Numbered from the stretch's first letter, positions 17,659 to 26,230 are shown. The stretch: 64,000 bases of DNA from DAINRZ01 sp964634885 (GCA_964634885.1 CAZWLN010000012.1:1-64000); one strand, 5' to 3'. A program made the numbers and translations. The notes: generated from the letters alone by a model not told the origin.

Positions 17659-18054
17659 TTACCAAATAGTGCAAAGCACTTCACCGCCGACATTGAGCTT
17701 GCGAGCGTGTTTGTCGGTCAGCACACCTCTTGAGGTCGATATAATTGCAATGCCCAAACCATTTTTTACCCTGGGCAGTTTGTCTGCCGGAGCGTATATT
17801 CTTCTGCCGGGCTTGCTTACCCTGATCATCTTTTTAATGACAGGCTGCCTTTTGTAATACCTGAGGGATATCCTCAGTGTTGTCTGTGGTCCTTCTTCGA
17901 GCACCTGGACATCGTTTACAAAGCCTTGTTCTTTAAGAATTTCGGCAATGGCATGCTTCAATTTGGAGCCGGGAATATCGACTGTTTTATGTTTCGCAGC
18001 GCCTGCGTTGCGAATCCTGGCTAAAAAATCTGCTATTGTATCTGTTACTGGCAT
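17659..18054 (-). CDS. rpsH: 30S ribosomal protein uS8
   Basis: 131 aa. DTIADFLARIRNAGAAKH start, then LKEQGFVNDV, and the C-terminal GLGIAIISTSRGVLTDKHA...GGEVLCTIW. uS8 nucleates the central domain of 16S rRNA and in many bacteria represses the spc operon by binding its mRNA; no such site was identified here. Confidence 0.98.
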   Translation of the reverse strand: MPVTDTIADFLARIRNAGAAKHKTVDIPGSKLKHAIAEILKEQGFVNDVQVLEEGPQTTLRISLRYYKRQPVIKKMIRVSKPGRRIYAPADKLPRVKNGLGIAIISTSRGVLTDKHARKLNVGGEVLCTIW

Positions 18055-18079
18055 ATTTCTTCTAATATTTTATTGTTTA

Positions 18080-18349
18080 TTACCAACTTGCTTTTCTAAT
18101 ACCTGGAATTTTTCCTTCCAGTGCTAATTGACGGAACACGTTTCTGCAGAGTCCGTATTTTTTGTAAACAGCCCTGCCTCTTCCGGTTAATACACAACGG
18201 CTTTGAACCCTGGTCGGTGAGCTGTTACGGGGCAGCTTCTGCAGGCCTTCGTAGTCGCCTTTGGCCTTAAGTTCATTGCGTCTGGCTTCGTATTTGGCGA
18301 CCAGCCTTTTTCTTCTTTCGTTTTTTGCTACTGTAGATATTCTTGCCAT
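18080..18349 (-). CDS. rpsN: 30S ribosomal protein uS14, long zinc-free form
   Basis: 89 aa from the ATG at 18349 (MARIST). The frame is open for a further 16 codons but that leader overlaps the end of rplE and is not in the family, so it is rejected. Long form without CxxC zinc motifs, ending CRNVFRQLALEGKIPGIRKASW-like. Together with the zinc-free bL36 it points to a low zinc demand of these ribosomes. Confidence 0.97.
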   Translation of the reverse strand: MARISTVAKNERRKRLVAKYEARRNELKAKGDYEGLQKLPRNSSPTRVQSRCVLTGRGRAVYKKYGLCRNVFRQLALEGKIPGIRKASW

Positions 18350-18359
18350 ATTTACACCA

Positions 18360-19025
18360 TTAATCTCGTTTACGGAATGGAAAGCCGAATTCGGCAAGGA
18401 GTGCGTGTGACTCTTCGTCCGATGCGGATTTAATTACAAATGTCACATCCAGGCCCGAGATACGGCTGACTTTATCTACGTCGATTTCGGGAAATATGAT
18501 TTGTTCTTTGATGCCGATTGAAAGATTGCCTCTTCCGTCGAAACCTTTGTCGGAGAATCCCTTGAAGTCCCTGATGCGTGGTGATGCGATGTTGATGAAC
18601 CTGTCGAGGAATTCGTACATTCTTGCGCCGCGTAGTGTTACCATGCATCCCACGGGCATTCCGACGCGGAGTTTGAAGTTAGAAATCGCTTTTCTCGATT
18701 TTCTTACTGCCGGTCTTTGGCCTGTAATCAATTCGACTTCGTTGACGGCTGACTGAAGGAGTTTGATGTCCTGAGTAGCCTCGCCGATGCCCATGTTAAC
18801 GCAAATTTTCTCGAGCTTCGGTACCTGCATTACGGATTTGAACTGGAATTTCTTCATCAGTGCAGGTACTACGTTGTCTTTGTAGAAGTCAACGAGTCTT
18901 GGTTTCGGGGGTTTCTGGTCCTTTGGCACATCCTCAAGCCTTTTGCCTTCGAATGGGAATTCACCCTTCTTGGCTGCCGATTTGGCGCCCGGTTGTGCAC
19001 CTGCTGTTTTTGCTTGCTTACCCAT
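18360..19025 (-). CDS. rplE: 50S ribosomal protein uL5 with N-terminal extension
   Basis: 221 aa, against about 180 in most bacteria. The first 45 or so residues are an Ala-, Lys- and Pro-rich leader (KSAAKKGEFPFEGKRLEDV) not part of the usual fold. The core starts at RLVDFYKDNVVPALMKKF and has VPKLEKICVNMGIGEA, GQRPAVRKSRKAISNFKLR and GRGNLSIGIKEQIIFPEID. uL5 binds 5S rRNA and touches P-site tRNA. The ATG at 19025 is the only start upstream of the extension, so it looks genuinely translated. Confidence 0.97.
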   Translation of the reverse strand: MGKQAKTAGAQPGAKSAAKKGEFPFEGKRLEDVPKDQKPPKPRLVDFYKDNVVPALMKKFQFKSVMQVPKLEKICVNMGIGEATQDIKLLQSAVNEVELITGQRPAVRKSRKAISNFKLRVGMPVGCMVTLRGARMYEFLDRFINIASPRIRDFKGFSDKGFDGRGNLSIGIKEQIIFPEIDVDKVSRISGLDVTFVIKSASDEESHALLAEFGFPFRKRD

Positions 19026-19045
19026 AGTCTCTTATTTATGAATTA

Positions 19046-19390
19046 TTATAAATCTTTTCCATTTGTTTTGGCAACCCTGACGGTTTTCTTTTTGTCGCCT
19101 TCAGTGATATGCCTGATGCCAACCCTTGTGGATTTGTTGTCCGAATCGGTGAGGAGTACGTTGGAGTAGTGAACGGGAAGTTCTTTGTCAACGATGCCGC
19201 CGCGCTGATTTTTCGGATTGGGCTTTGTATGTCTCTTGTGAATGTTAACGCCCTCGACGAGTATTCTCATCTCTTTGGGATAGACTTCCAGGACTCTTCC
19301 GGTTCTGCCTTTGTCGTCGCCGGAGATGACTTTGACAGTGTCGCCTTTTTTGATCCTGACTTTCAGTTTTTTATTTGTGTTTTCTTTCAT
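19046..19390 (-). CDS. rplX: 50S ribosomal protein uL24
   Basis: 114 aa. KOW motif: IKKGDTVKVISGDDKGRTGRV, then VEGVNIHKRHTKPNPKNQRGG. One of the first proteins to join the large subunit. Lies 14 bp downstream of rplN and 20 bp upstream of rplE. Confidence 0.98.
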   Translation of the reverse strand: MKENTNKKLKVRIKKGDTVKVISGDDKGRTGRVLEVYPKEMRILVEGVNIHKRHTKPNPKNQRGGIVDKELPVHYSNVLLTDSDNKSTRVGIRHITEGDKKKTVRVAKTNGKDL

Positions 19391-19404
19391 TGCTGTTCAC
19401 CAAA

Positions 19405-19773
19405 TTAAATTACTTCTGGGGCTAAGGATACTATTTTCATATAATTCTTTTCTCTGAGTTCGCGGGCAACGGGTCCGAAGATACGGGTGCCGCGTGGTTC
19501 GCCTGCTGTGTTGAGAATGACAGCAGCGTTGTCGTCGAACCTGATGTAGGAACCGTCTTTTCTTCTGTATTCTTTTTTTGTTCTTACGATGACTGCTTTA
19601 GCGACTTCGCCTTTTTTAACGTTTGAGTTCGGCAAAGCAGATTTTACGGAAACCACCACAAGGTCGCCCAATTTGGCATATCTCTTGCCGTGGCCGCCAA
19701 GAACACGGATGCATCTTACTTTTCTTGCGCCTGAATTGTCGGCTACGACTAAATTGGTTTCTTCTTGTATCAT
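19405..19773 (-). CDS. rplN: 50S ribosomal protein uL14
   Basis: 122 aa, exact family length. MIQEETNLVVADNSGARKVR start, VVSVKSALPNSNVKKGEV, RKDGSYIRFDDNAAVI and GTRIFGPVARELREKNYMKI end. Forms an intersubunit bridge. Confidence 0.98.
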   Translation of the reverse strand: MIQEETNLVVADNSGARKVRCIRVLGGHGKRYAKLGDLVVVSVKSALPNSNVKKGEVAKAVIVRTKKEYRRKDGSYIRFDDNAAVILNTAGEPRGTRIFGPVARELREKNYMKIVSLAPEVI

Positions 19774-19795
19774 GACTATATCCTGTCTATTTTAA

Positions 19796-20107
19796 TTATT
19801 TTGCTCTTTCAATAATATCTTTCAGTACCCAGCGTTTGCGTGAACTGAGAGGCCTCGATTCCATGATCCTGACGATGTCGCCTTCTTTGCAGTCGTTCAT
19901 TTCGTCGTGGGCCATAAATTTCGTATTTCTTTTGAAATACTTTTTGTAGATGGGGTGTGCGACCTGGCGTTCAACCGAGACTACGATTGTTTTGTCGGCT
20001 TTGTTGGACACGACTTTGCCCTGCAATATTTTCTTGCGGCCGGTACCTTTTTTGGCTTCAGGGGTTGCCTGATTGTTTTCTGTATTATTTGTTAATTCGT
20101 TATCCAT
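19796..20107 (-). CDS. rpsQ: 30S ribosomal protein uS17 with short N-terminal extension
   Basis: 103 aa; the typical protein is about 85. The first 22 residues are polar and acidic (MDNELTNNTENNQATPEA) and precede the core GRKKILQGKVVSNKADKTIV, YFKRNTKFMAHDE and SRPLSSRKRWVL. OB fold that binds 16S rRNA early. 2 bp after rpmC. Confidence 0.97.
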   Translation of the reverse strand: MDNELTNNTENNQATPEAKKGTGRKKILQGKVVSNKADKTIVVSVERQVAHPIYKKYFKRNTKFMAHDEMNDCKEGDIVRIMESRPLSSRKRWVLKDIIERAK

Positions 20108-20109
20108 AA

Positions 20110-20307
20110 TTACTTAGCCCGCTCTTTCAATAATGTGTGAATTCTAGCAATGTCTTTTTTCAGGATTCTTATATAAGCCGTGTCGTGCAACTGGCTGAGT
20201 GCATGCTGAAATTTCTGCTTTGCCAGGGTGTCCTGGGCTTCCTGCAGCGAGTGTTGTAACTCGTCGAGAGTCAGGTCTCTTAAGTCTTTTGTTTTTCTCG
20301 GCTTCAT
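20110..20307 (-). CDS. rpmC: 50S ribosomal protein uL29
   Basis: 65 aa, normal. KDLRDLTLDELQHSLQEAQ helix and the conserved LHDTAYIRILKKDIARIHT. Located at the exit tunnel, part of the chaperone docking site. Packed 1 bp after rplP and 2 bp before rpsQ. Confidence 0.97.
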   Translation of the reverse strand: MKPRKTKDLRDLTLDELQHSLQEAQDTLAKQKFQHALSQLHDTAYIRILKKDIARIHTLLKERAK

Positions 20308-20308
20308 T

Positions 20309-20725
20309 TTATGCTAAATCTATACGTGTAACAAATTTTGTTTTAATTGGTAATTTGTGAGAGGCGAGCCTGAGGGCTTCTTTTGCTGCATCTTCGGCAA
20401 CGCCTGCAACTTCGAACAGTACTCTGCCGGGTTTTACAACTGCCACCCATCCTTCGGGGCTGCCTTTACCTTTACCCATACGTGTTTCCAAAGGTTTTTT
20501 GGTGAACGGTTTGTCGGGGAATATTCTGATCCATACTTTACCGTCACGTTTGAGGTATCTGTTGATGGCAATACGGGAAGCTTCGATCTGTCTGTTTGTA
20601 ATCCAGCAATGTTCGAGTGTTTTCAGGCCGTATTCGCCGAAGGTAACTAAGCTGCCACGTTGTGCTTTGCCGCGGTTTCTACCTCTTTGTGTTTTTCTGT
20701 ATTTTACCCTATTTGGCAGTAACAT
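20309..20725 (-). CDS. rplP: 50S ribosomal protein uL16
   Basis: 138 aa. MLLPNRVKYRKTQRGRNRGK start, TFGEYGLKTLEHCWITNRQI, RIFPDKPFTKKPLETRMGKG and SHKLPIKTKFVTR end. Contacts A- and P-site tRNA elbows. 23 bp after rpsC. Confidence 0.98.
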   Translation of the reverse strand: MLLPNRVKYRKTQRGRNRGKAQRGSLVTFGEYGLKTLEHCWITNRQIEASRIAINRYLKRDGKVWIRIFPDKPFTKKPLETRMGKGKGSPEGWVAVVKPGRVLFEVAGVAEDAAKEALRLASHKLPIKTKFVTRIDLA

Positions 20726-20748
20726 TTCAATTACTTTCTATTTATTAA

Positions 20749-21384
20749 TTATACTTGTTTTCCAATGATTTCGCCTTTGCAGATCCATACTTTGATGCCG
20801 ATGGCGCCGTAGATGGTCATTGCGGTGGCTGTGCCGTAGTCGATGTCGGCCCTGAGAGTATGCAGGGGGATACGGCCTTCTTTGTACTGTTCCGTCCTGG
20901 CCATTTCAGCTCCGCCGAGTCTGCCTGCACACATGATCCTGATGCCCATGGCGCCCATTCTCATGGCTGCGCTTACTGACTGTTTCATTGCTCTCCTGAA
21001 GGAGATGCGGCCTTCGAGCTGTTGTGCAATGTTTTCTGCTACGAGCAGGGCTTCCAGTTCGGGGCGTTTGATTTCGCTGATGAGGATTTTTACGTCCTTA
21101 CCGGTTACTTTTTTCAATTCTTCTTCGAGCTGGGTAATGTCTTTACCGCTGCGGCCGATGATGACGCCGGGCCTGGAAGTATTTATTGTTATTCTGAGTT
21201 GTTTTGCTGTTCTTTCGACAATTATTCTTGCTACTCCTGCTTTCTTAAGACGGTTTTTGATGTATGTACGGACCTTCATGTCTTCTGAAAGCTTTTCGTT
21301 TAAGTTTCTTTCGTCATACCAGTTGGCATCCCATGAGCGGATGATGCCTAATCTTAAACCTATCGGATTTGTTTTCTGGCCCAA
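20749..21384 (-). CDS. rpsC: 30S ribosomal protein uS3 (TTG start)
   Basis: 211 aa. MGQKTNPIGLRLGIIRSWDA start, KH domain with TSRPGVIIGRSGKDI, ENIAQQLEGRISFRRAMKQ and the C-terminal half with GRLGGAEMARTEQYKEG. The start codon is TTG, seven bases after GGAG. Slightly shorter than the 230-aa enterobacterial form, lacking only the variable tail. Confidence 0.98.
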   Translation of the reverse strand: MGQKTNPIGLRLGIIRSWDANWYDERNLNEKLSEDMKVRTYIKNRLKKAGVARIIVERTAKQLRITINTSRPGVIIGRSGKDITQLEEELKKVTGKDVKILISEIKRPELEALLVAENIAQQLEGRISFRRAMKQSVSAAMRMGAMGIRIMCAGRLGGAEMARTEQYKEGRIPLHTLRADIDYGTATAMTIYGAIGIKVWICKGEIIGKQV

Positions 21385-21395
21385 TTTAAATCTCC

Positions 21396-21743
21396 TTATT
21401 TTTCTGAGGTAGCAACAACAATTGTTAAATGATTAGTTCTTTTTCTTACTCTGTAGGCTCTGCCCATCGGAGCTGGTTGTATTCTTTTCATCATCGGGCC
21501 GGCGTTAACGAATACTTCTTTGACGTAAACGTCTGCCGGATCGAATCTTTTACCGTCTTCGTAGTTTGAGAGGTTCGAGATGGCTGAGCGGAGGAGTCTT
21601 TCGACTTCGACGGCAGCGTGCTGTGTTGCGAAGTTCAGTATTCCGAACGCCTGTGCAGCGTTTTTCCCGCGGATCATGTCGGTTACGAGTCTCATTTTAC
21701 GCGGCGACGACCTTATGTATCTTTTTAAAGCTCTTGCTTCCAT
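21396..21743 (-). CDS. rplV: 50S ribosomal protein uL22
   Basis: 115 aa. SSPRKMRLVTDMIRGKNAAQA, then the beta-hairpin region with GPMMKRIQPAPMGRAYRVRK that lines the exit tunnel (macrolide-contact loop). Normal. 11 bp upstream of rpsC. Confidence 0.98.
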   Translation of the reverse strand: MEARALKRYIRSSPRKMRLVTDMIRGKNAAQAFGILNFATQHAAVEVERLLRSAISNLSNYEDGKRFDPADVYVKEVFVNAGPMMKRIQPAPMGRAYRVRKRTNHLTIVVATSEK

Positions 21744-21761
21744 TATAATATTACTCCGGAT

Positions 21762-22049
21762 TTATTTCTTACCTGTTTTAAGATCTTTTCTGTGACCGGC
21801 GTGGCCTCTGTAGATTCTCGTGGGGGAGAACTCGCCGAGTTTGTGGCCAACCATGTTCTCAGTAACATATACTGGGATGAATTTATTACCATTGTGTACG
21901 GCTACAGTGTGGCCGACGAAGTCAGGAGTAATCGTTGAAGCCCTTGACCAGGTCTTGACGACCTGTTTTTTACTTGTTTCGTTGAGGGCATCAATCTTCC
22001 TCTGAAGTTTATAATATACGAAATATCCTTTTTTTAATGAGCGAGACAT
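21762..22049 (-). CDS. rpsS: 30S ribosomal protein uS19
   Basis: 95 aa. MSRSLKKGYFVYYKL start, TWSRASTITPDFVGHTVAVH, GHKLGEFSPTRIYRGH end. Binds the 30S head with uS13. 12 bp after rplB. Confidence 0.98.
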   Translation of the reverse strand: MSRSLKKGYFVYYKLQRKIDALNETSKKQVVKTWSRASTITPDFVGHTVAVHNGNKFIPVYVTENMVGHKLGEFSPTRIYRGHAGHRKDLKTGKK

Positions 22050-22061
22050 ATTACCACCCTA

Positions 22062-22901
22062 TTATTTACCGTGTCGTGAACGAACAACATATTTATTATT
22101 GGGATTGCGTTTTTTACGTGTTTTCAATCCTTTGGCATATTTGCCGGTTGGAGAAACCGGGTGCTGACGGCCACCGCCTGATTTGCTGCGGCCTTCACCG
22201 CCACCCATCGGGTGGTCAATCGGGTTCATTGCCATACCTCTTGTCTGGGGCCTGACGCCGAGCCATCTGTTCCTGCCGGCTTTACCGAGAAGGATGTTCT
22301 CATGGTCGCCGTTGCTGACTGTGCCGAGTGTGGCGTAGCAGTCGCGGGGTACCATTCTGACTTCGCCTGAGGGCAATTTTACCTGTGCGTATTTTTCATC
22401 GACGGCGACAACCTGTGCGAAAGTGCCTGCGCTGCGTGCCATCTGTGCTCCCTTGCCGGGTTTCAGTTCAATGCAGTGAATGTAAAGGCCGACGGGGATG
22501 TTTTTGAGGGGGAGTGCGTTTCCGTCTTTGTATTCCGCTTCGGGAGAGGCAACTACTTTTTCGCCTACCTTCAGTTTGTCGGGAGCGATGATGTATTTTC
22601 TTTCGCCGTCTTCATATTTGAGAAGCGCTATGCGTGCCGAACGGTTCGGATCGTACTCGATGGTTTCAACCACGGCGGGTATGCCGATTTTCTTGCGTTT
22701 GAAGTCGATGATTCTGTATAATCTTTTGTGTCCGCCACCGCGGTGCCTGGAAGTTACCCTTCCGGTGTTATTCCTTCCACCTGAACTCTTCATCGATTCC
22801 ACGAGAGGTTTGTACGGTTTGTCCGTAGTGATTTCCTCGAAATTGCTAACGGTGTAGAATCTCGTTCCTGGTGTTATCGGTTTTAATGCTCTAAGTCCCA
22901 T
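22062..22901 (-). CDS. rplB: 50S ribosomal protein uL2
   Basis: 279 aa. SGGRNNTGRVTSRHRGGGHK, IEYDPNRSARIALLKYEDGE, and the C-terminal peptidyl-transferase region AMNPIDHPMGGGEGRSKSG with the conserved His. Required for subunit joining. Standard S10 position between rplW and rpsS. Confidence 0.98.
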   Translation of the reverse strand: MGLRALKPITPGTRFYTVSNFEEITTDKPYKPLVESMKSSGGRNNTGRVTSRHRGGGHKRLYRIIDFKRKKIGIPAVVETIEYDPNRSARIALLKYEDGERKYIIAPDKLKVGEKVVASPEAEYKDGNALPLKNIPVGLYIHCIELKPGKGAQMARSAGTFAQVVAVDEKYAQVKLPSGEVRMVPRDCYATLGTVSNGDHENILLGKAGRNRWLGVRPQTRGMAMNPIDHPMGGGEGRSKSGGGRQHPVSPTGKYAKGLKTRKKRNPNNKYVVRSRHGK

Positions 22902-22932
22902 TTTTCTATTATATTACTTTATAATAATTTTC

Positions 22933-23232
22933 TTAACTTCCGGCTTCTCCGGATACTATATCGATTGATTGGCCTTCTTTCAGGGTGATGTAGGCTTTTT
23001 TCTTCAGGGGGGTTTTGCCTCTCATGTAGCCTCTGCGTGTCATCCTGGATTTGACTTTGCCTTTGATCCTTACAGTTCTGATGCTTACGATATTTACTTC
23101 GAACATCTTTTCGATTTCTTTTTTGATTTCGATTTTATTTGCATTGGGGTCAACCTGGAAAACGTATTGGCGGTTTTCACCCAATTTCATAGCTTTTTCT
23201 GTAATCAAAGGCCTTTTAATTATATCGCTCAT
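22933..23232 (-). CDS. rplW: 50S ribosomal protein uL23
   Basis: 99 aa. IIKRPLITEKAMKLGENRQY start, VFQVDPNANKIEIKKEIEKM and VNIVSIRTVRIKGKVKSRM. Sits at the exit tunnel where SRP and trigger factor dock. 17 bp after rplD. Confidence 0.97.
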   Translation of the reverse strand: MSDIIKRPLITEKAMKLGENRQYVFQVDPNANKIEIKKEIEKMFEVNIVSIRTVRIKGKVKSRMTRRGYMRGKTPLKKKAYITLKEGQSIDIVSGEAGS

Positions 23233-23249
23233 TTTACTTCCAAATAAAG

Positions 23250-23876
23250 TTAGATAGCAAAAGTTTGTTCAATTTTTTCTAAAGCGCCTTTGAAAATAAG
23301 GAGCTTTTTATGGCAAAGAATATCATAGGTCGAAATTTTATCGGCGGGGTATATCGAGACATTGGGAATGTTCCTGGTTGACAGATATACCTTTTCGTCG
23401 TCGCCGGGGAGCATGATGAGTACTTTGTCCTCGTTGAGGCTGAGGTTTTTCAGTACTGAGTACATGGCGCCGGTTCTAATCTCATCGAAAGTAAAATCTT
23501 CGACTATTTTGATGCTGTCCTCGGAGCGGCGCAGTGAGAGTGCCGACTTGCGGGCCAGTTTCTTGAGTTTCTTTGTAATCTTCAGGTCATAGATGTGGGG
23601 CTGTGGACCGTGTACGGTTCCGCCGCCTACCCATACGGGTGAACGCGATGAACCTGAGCGGGCTGTGCCTCTGCCTTTCTGGCGCCAGGGTTTTTTGCCG
23701 CCGCCTGATACTTCGGAGCGGACTTTAGTCTTGTGTGTACCTTGTCTCTGGTGAGCCAGGTGAGTAACGACTGCCTGGTGCATTGCGTTTTCATTGGGTT
23801 CGATACCGAAGATGTCATCATTGAGTTCGACATGGCCGGTATTCTTGCCGGTATTGTTATATAGTTCGACTTGCAT
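23250..23876 (-). CDS. rplD: 50S ribosomal protein uL4
   Basis: 208 aa. HQAVVTHLAHQRQGTHKTK, then the tunnel loop VSGGGKKPWRQKGRGTARSG and RKSALSLRRSEDSIKIV. In enterobacteria L4 autoregulates the S10 operon; no matching leader was recognised here. 9 bp after rplC. Confidence 0.98.
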   Translation of the reverse strand: MQVELYNNTGKNTGHVELNDDIFGIEPNENAMHQAVVTHLAHQRQGTHKTKVRSEVSGGGKKPWRQKGRGTARSGSSRSPVWVGGGTVHGPQPHIYDLKITKKLKKLARKSALSLRRSEDSIKIVEDFTFDEIRTGAMYSVLKNLSLNEDKVLIMLPGDDEKVYLSTRNIPNVSIYPADKISTYDILCHKKLLIFKGALEKIEQTFAI

Positions 23877-23885
23877 CTTTATTGC

Positions 23886-24512
23886 CTATAGCTTAACAAT
23901 TTCTAATAATGTATTTTGTGCTCCGGGAACACTACCTTTAATAAGAATTATATTCTGGTCGGATAATATTTCGACTACTTCGAGGTTTCTGACTGTAACT
24001 CTTTTGTTACCGAGCTGTCCTGCCATCCTGAGGCCTTTGAGTACCCTTGAGGGGTACGAAGAGGAACCGATGGAGCCGGGATGTCTCTGTCTGTCTGACT
24101 GTCCGTGAGTAGTCATACCGACACCGCCAAAATTATGTCTTTTGATTACGCCCTGGAATCCTTTACCTTTGCTTGTGCCGACAACTTTTACTTTGTCGCC
24201 TTTTTTGAACTGGCTGACGGTCAGTTCATCGCCGACTTTCATTGCAGCGGCGTAGTCGCGGAATTCTTTAATATGGCGTTTTGATTTTGCATTCGCTTTT
24301 TTGAAATGTCCCTTCAGCGGTTTGTTAACCTTTCTGTCTTCAATGTCTTCAAAACCTACCTGGATTGCAGTGTATCCGTCTGTTTCAGGTGACCTGAGCT
24401 GAAGGACAGGGCATGGGCCTGCTTTGACGACGGTGCAGGGTATCTGCGTTCCGTCTTCACTGTAAAGGCTGGTCATGCCTATTTTTTTTCCTAATATTGC
24501 AGCGGAAGTCAT
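23886..24512 (-). CDS. rplC: 50S ribosomal protein uL3
   Basis: 208 aa. ILGKKIGMTSLYSEDGTQIP start, TSKGKGFQGVIKRHNFGG and the long loop MTTHGQSDRQRHPGSIGSSS reaching the peptidyl-transferase centre, with the Gln that PrmB methylates in other bacteria. 14 bp after rpsJ. Confidence 0.98.
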   Translation of the reverse strand: MTSAAILGKKIGMTSLYSEDGTQIPCTVVKAGPCPVLQLRSPETDGYTAIQVGFEDIEDRKVNKPLKGHFKKANAKSKRHIKEFRDYAAAMKVGDELTVSQFKKGDKVKVVGTSKGKGFQGVIKRHNFGGVGMTTHGQSDRQRHPGSIGSSSYPSRVLKGLRMAGQLGNKRVTVRNLEVVEILSDQNIILIKGSVPGAQNTLLEIVKL

Positions 24513-24526
24513 TCTTAACTCCTTAG

Positions 24527-24835
24527 TTATACTTTTACTTCAACATCGACACCAGCGGGCAATTCCAGCCTCATAAGAGCATCGATCGTCTTTTGTGTCG
24601 AGCTGAATATGTCGATTAATCTTTTGTGAATGCGCGCTTCGAATTGCTCACGCGATTTTTTATCAACATGGGGCGAGCGCAGTACGGTATATACTGATCG
24701 CCTGGTCGGCAGTGGTATCGGTCCCGACACCACTGCTCCGGTTTGCTTTACGGTACGAACAATTCTCTCTGTCGATTTGTCGATGAGATTATGGTCGTAT
24801 GACTTTAGTTTTATTCTTATTCTTTGTGTTGCCAC
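24527..24835 (-). CDS. rpsJ: 30S ribosomal protein uS10 (GTG start)
   Basis: 102 aa. QRIRIKLKSYDHNLIDKSTE start, TGAVVSGPIPLPTRRSVYTV and DALMRLELPAGVDVEVKV end. The start codon is GTG. Also the NusE antitermination factor. First gene of the S10 block, 68 bp after tuf; the gap holds a strong hairpin at 24870-24893. Confidence 0.98.
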   Translation of the reverse strand: MATQRIRIKLKSYDHNLIDKSTERIVRTVKQTGAVVSGPIPLPTRRSVYTVLRSPHVDKKSREQFEARIHKRLIDIFSSTQKTIDALMRLELPAGVDVEVKV

Positions 24836-24869
24836 TTTAAATTACCTCAAATTTATACATTGGGTATAT

Positions 24870-24893
24870 GAACCTCGGGCCAATCCCGGGTTC
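24870..24893 (-). promoter_or_regulatory. hairpin between tuf and rpsJ
   Basis: GAACCCGGG-ATTGG-CCCG(A)GGTTC on the transcribed strand: nine base pairs with one bulged base and a five-base loop. No T-run follows, so it is not a classical terminator. It may be an RNA processing or attenuation site that sets the tuf to S10 ratio, or a decayed dispersed palindrome. Confidence 0.5.
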
Positions 24894-24903
24894 TACCGTG
24901 TTA

Positions 24904-26115
24904 TTACTCAATAATCTTTGTTACAACGCCCGAACCGACGGTACGGCCGCCTTCGCGGATTGCGAAGCGGAGGCCTTCGTCCATAGCTACGGGAGTGATA
25001 AGTTCGATCTCAAGATTGTCAAGGTTGTCGCCGGGCATAACCATCTCGACGCCTTCGGGAAGGTTAAGGATGCCGGTTACGTCTGTTGTACGGAAGTAGA
25101 ACTGGGGACGGTAGCCGCTGAAGAACGGTGTGTGGCGTCCGCCTTCTTCTTTCTTCAATACGTAAACCTGAGCGTTAAATTTATGGTGAGGTGTGATTGA
25201 GCCGGGTTTGGCAATAACCATACCGCGTTCGAGTTCGTTTTTGTCAACGCCGCGGAGGAGGAGGCCTACGTTGTCGCCGGCGCGTCCTTCGTCGAGGAGT
25301 TTACGGAACATTTCAACACCTGTGCAGGTTGTTTTCTTGTGTAAGCCGAAGCCGACGATTTCAACTTCTTCGCCAACTTTGATGATGCCTTTTTCAATCC
25401 TGCCTGTACCGACTGTACCGCGGCCAGTGATTGAGAATACGTCTTCGACGGGCATGAGGAAGGGTTTGTCAACGTCGCGCTGGGGAGTGGGGATGTAGTC
25501 ATCAACAGCTGCCATCAATTCATAGATGCAATTGAGGCGGGGATCGTCGGCGGGAACTGCGGGGTCGGTTCCGGCGTCGAGAGCCTGGAGAGCTGAACCT
25601 TTGACGATTGGAATTTCGTCGCCGGGGAATTGATATTCGGAGAGGAGTTCACGGAGCTCCATTTCTACGAGGTCGAGAAGTTCTGCGTCGGCGATATCGA
25701 CTTTGTTCATGAAGACGATAAGGCGGGGAACGCCAACCTGGCGGGCTAAAAGAATGTGTTCTCTTGTCTGGGGCATCGGGCCGTCAGTTGCTGCACATAC
25801 TACGATTGCACCGTCCATCTGAGCAGCGCCGGTGATCATGTTTTTGATGTAGTCGGCGTGACCGGGGCAGTCAACGTGAGCATAGTGGCGGTTTTCTGTT
25901 TCGTATTCAACGTGAGCAGTAGCAATCGTTATTCCACGTGCGCGTTCTTCGGGGGCATTGTCGATTGAGTCAAAGGTTCTGACCTGTGTACTCGTGCCTT
26001 TTTTTGCCAGTGCCATTGTGATAGCTGCTGTCAAAGTGGTCTTACCATGGTCAACGTGCCCAATGGTACCAACGTTTACGTGTGGTTTCGATCTGTCAAA
26101 TTTTTCTTTAGCCAT
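24904..26115 (-). CDS. tuf: elongation factor Tu
   Basis: 403 aa. GTPase motifs GHVDHGKT, RARGITIATAHVEYE, DCPGHADYIKNMITG and NKVDIAD; domains 2 and 3 with RPQFYFRTTDVTG and AIREGGRTVGSGVV. It carries aminoacyl-tRNA to the ribosome. Placed after fusA (115-bp AT-rich gap) and before rpsJ, joining the str and S10 blocks in one direction. Only one tuf copy is seen in this window. Confidence 0.98.
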   Translation of the reverse strand: MAKEKFDRSKPHVNVGTIGHVDHGKTTLTAAITMALAKKGTSTQVRTFDSIDNAPEERARGITIATAHVEYETENRHYAHVDCPGHADYIKNMITGAAQMDGAIVVCAATDGPMPQTREHILLARQVGVPRLIVFMNKVDIADAELLDLVEMELRELLSEYQFPGDEIPIVKGSALQALDAGTDPAVPADDPRLNCIYELMAAVDDYIPTPQRDVDKPFLMPVEDVFSITGRGTVGTGRIEKGIIKVGEEVEIVGFGLHKKTTCTGVEMFRKLLDEGRAGDNVGLLLRGVDKNELERGMVIAKPGSITPHHKFNAQVYVLKKEEGGRHTPFFSGYRPQFYFRTTDVTGILNLPEGVEMVMPGDNLDNLEIELITPVAMDEGLRFAIREGGRTVGSGVVTKIIE

Positions 26116-26230
26116 TGTAGATAGCTCCTATATAAAATTATGATTTATGATAATATGTTTACAATATTAAATTCAAATATTTATTATAAATTATACCATC
26201 ATTGCTGTAAATGGTTTAACTATTATCAAC

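Noticed and set aside
24870..24893. tRNA gene in the tuf-rpsJ gap
   Set aside because: Only a T-arm-like stem is present; there is no cloverleaf in the 68-bp gap.
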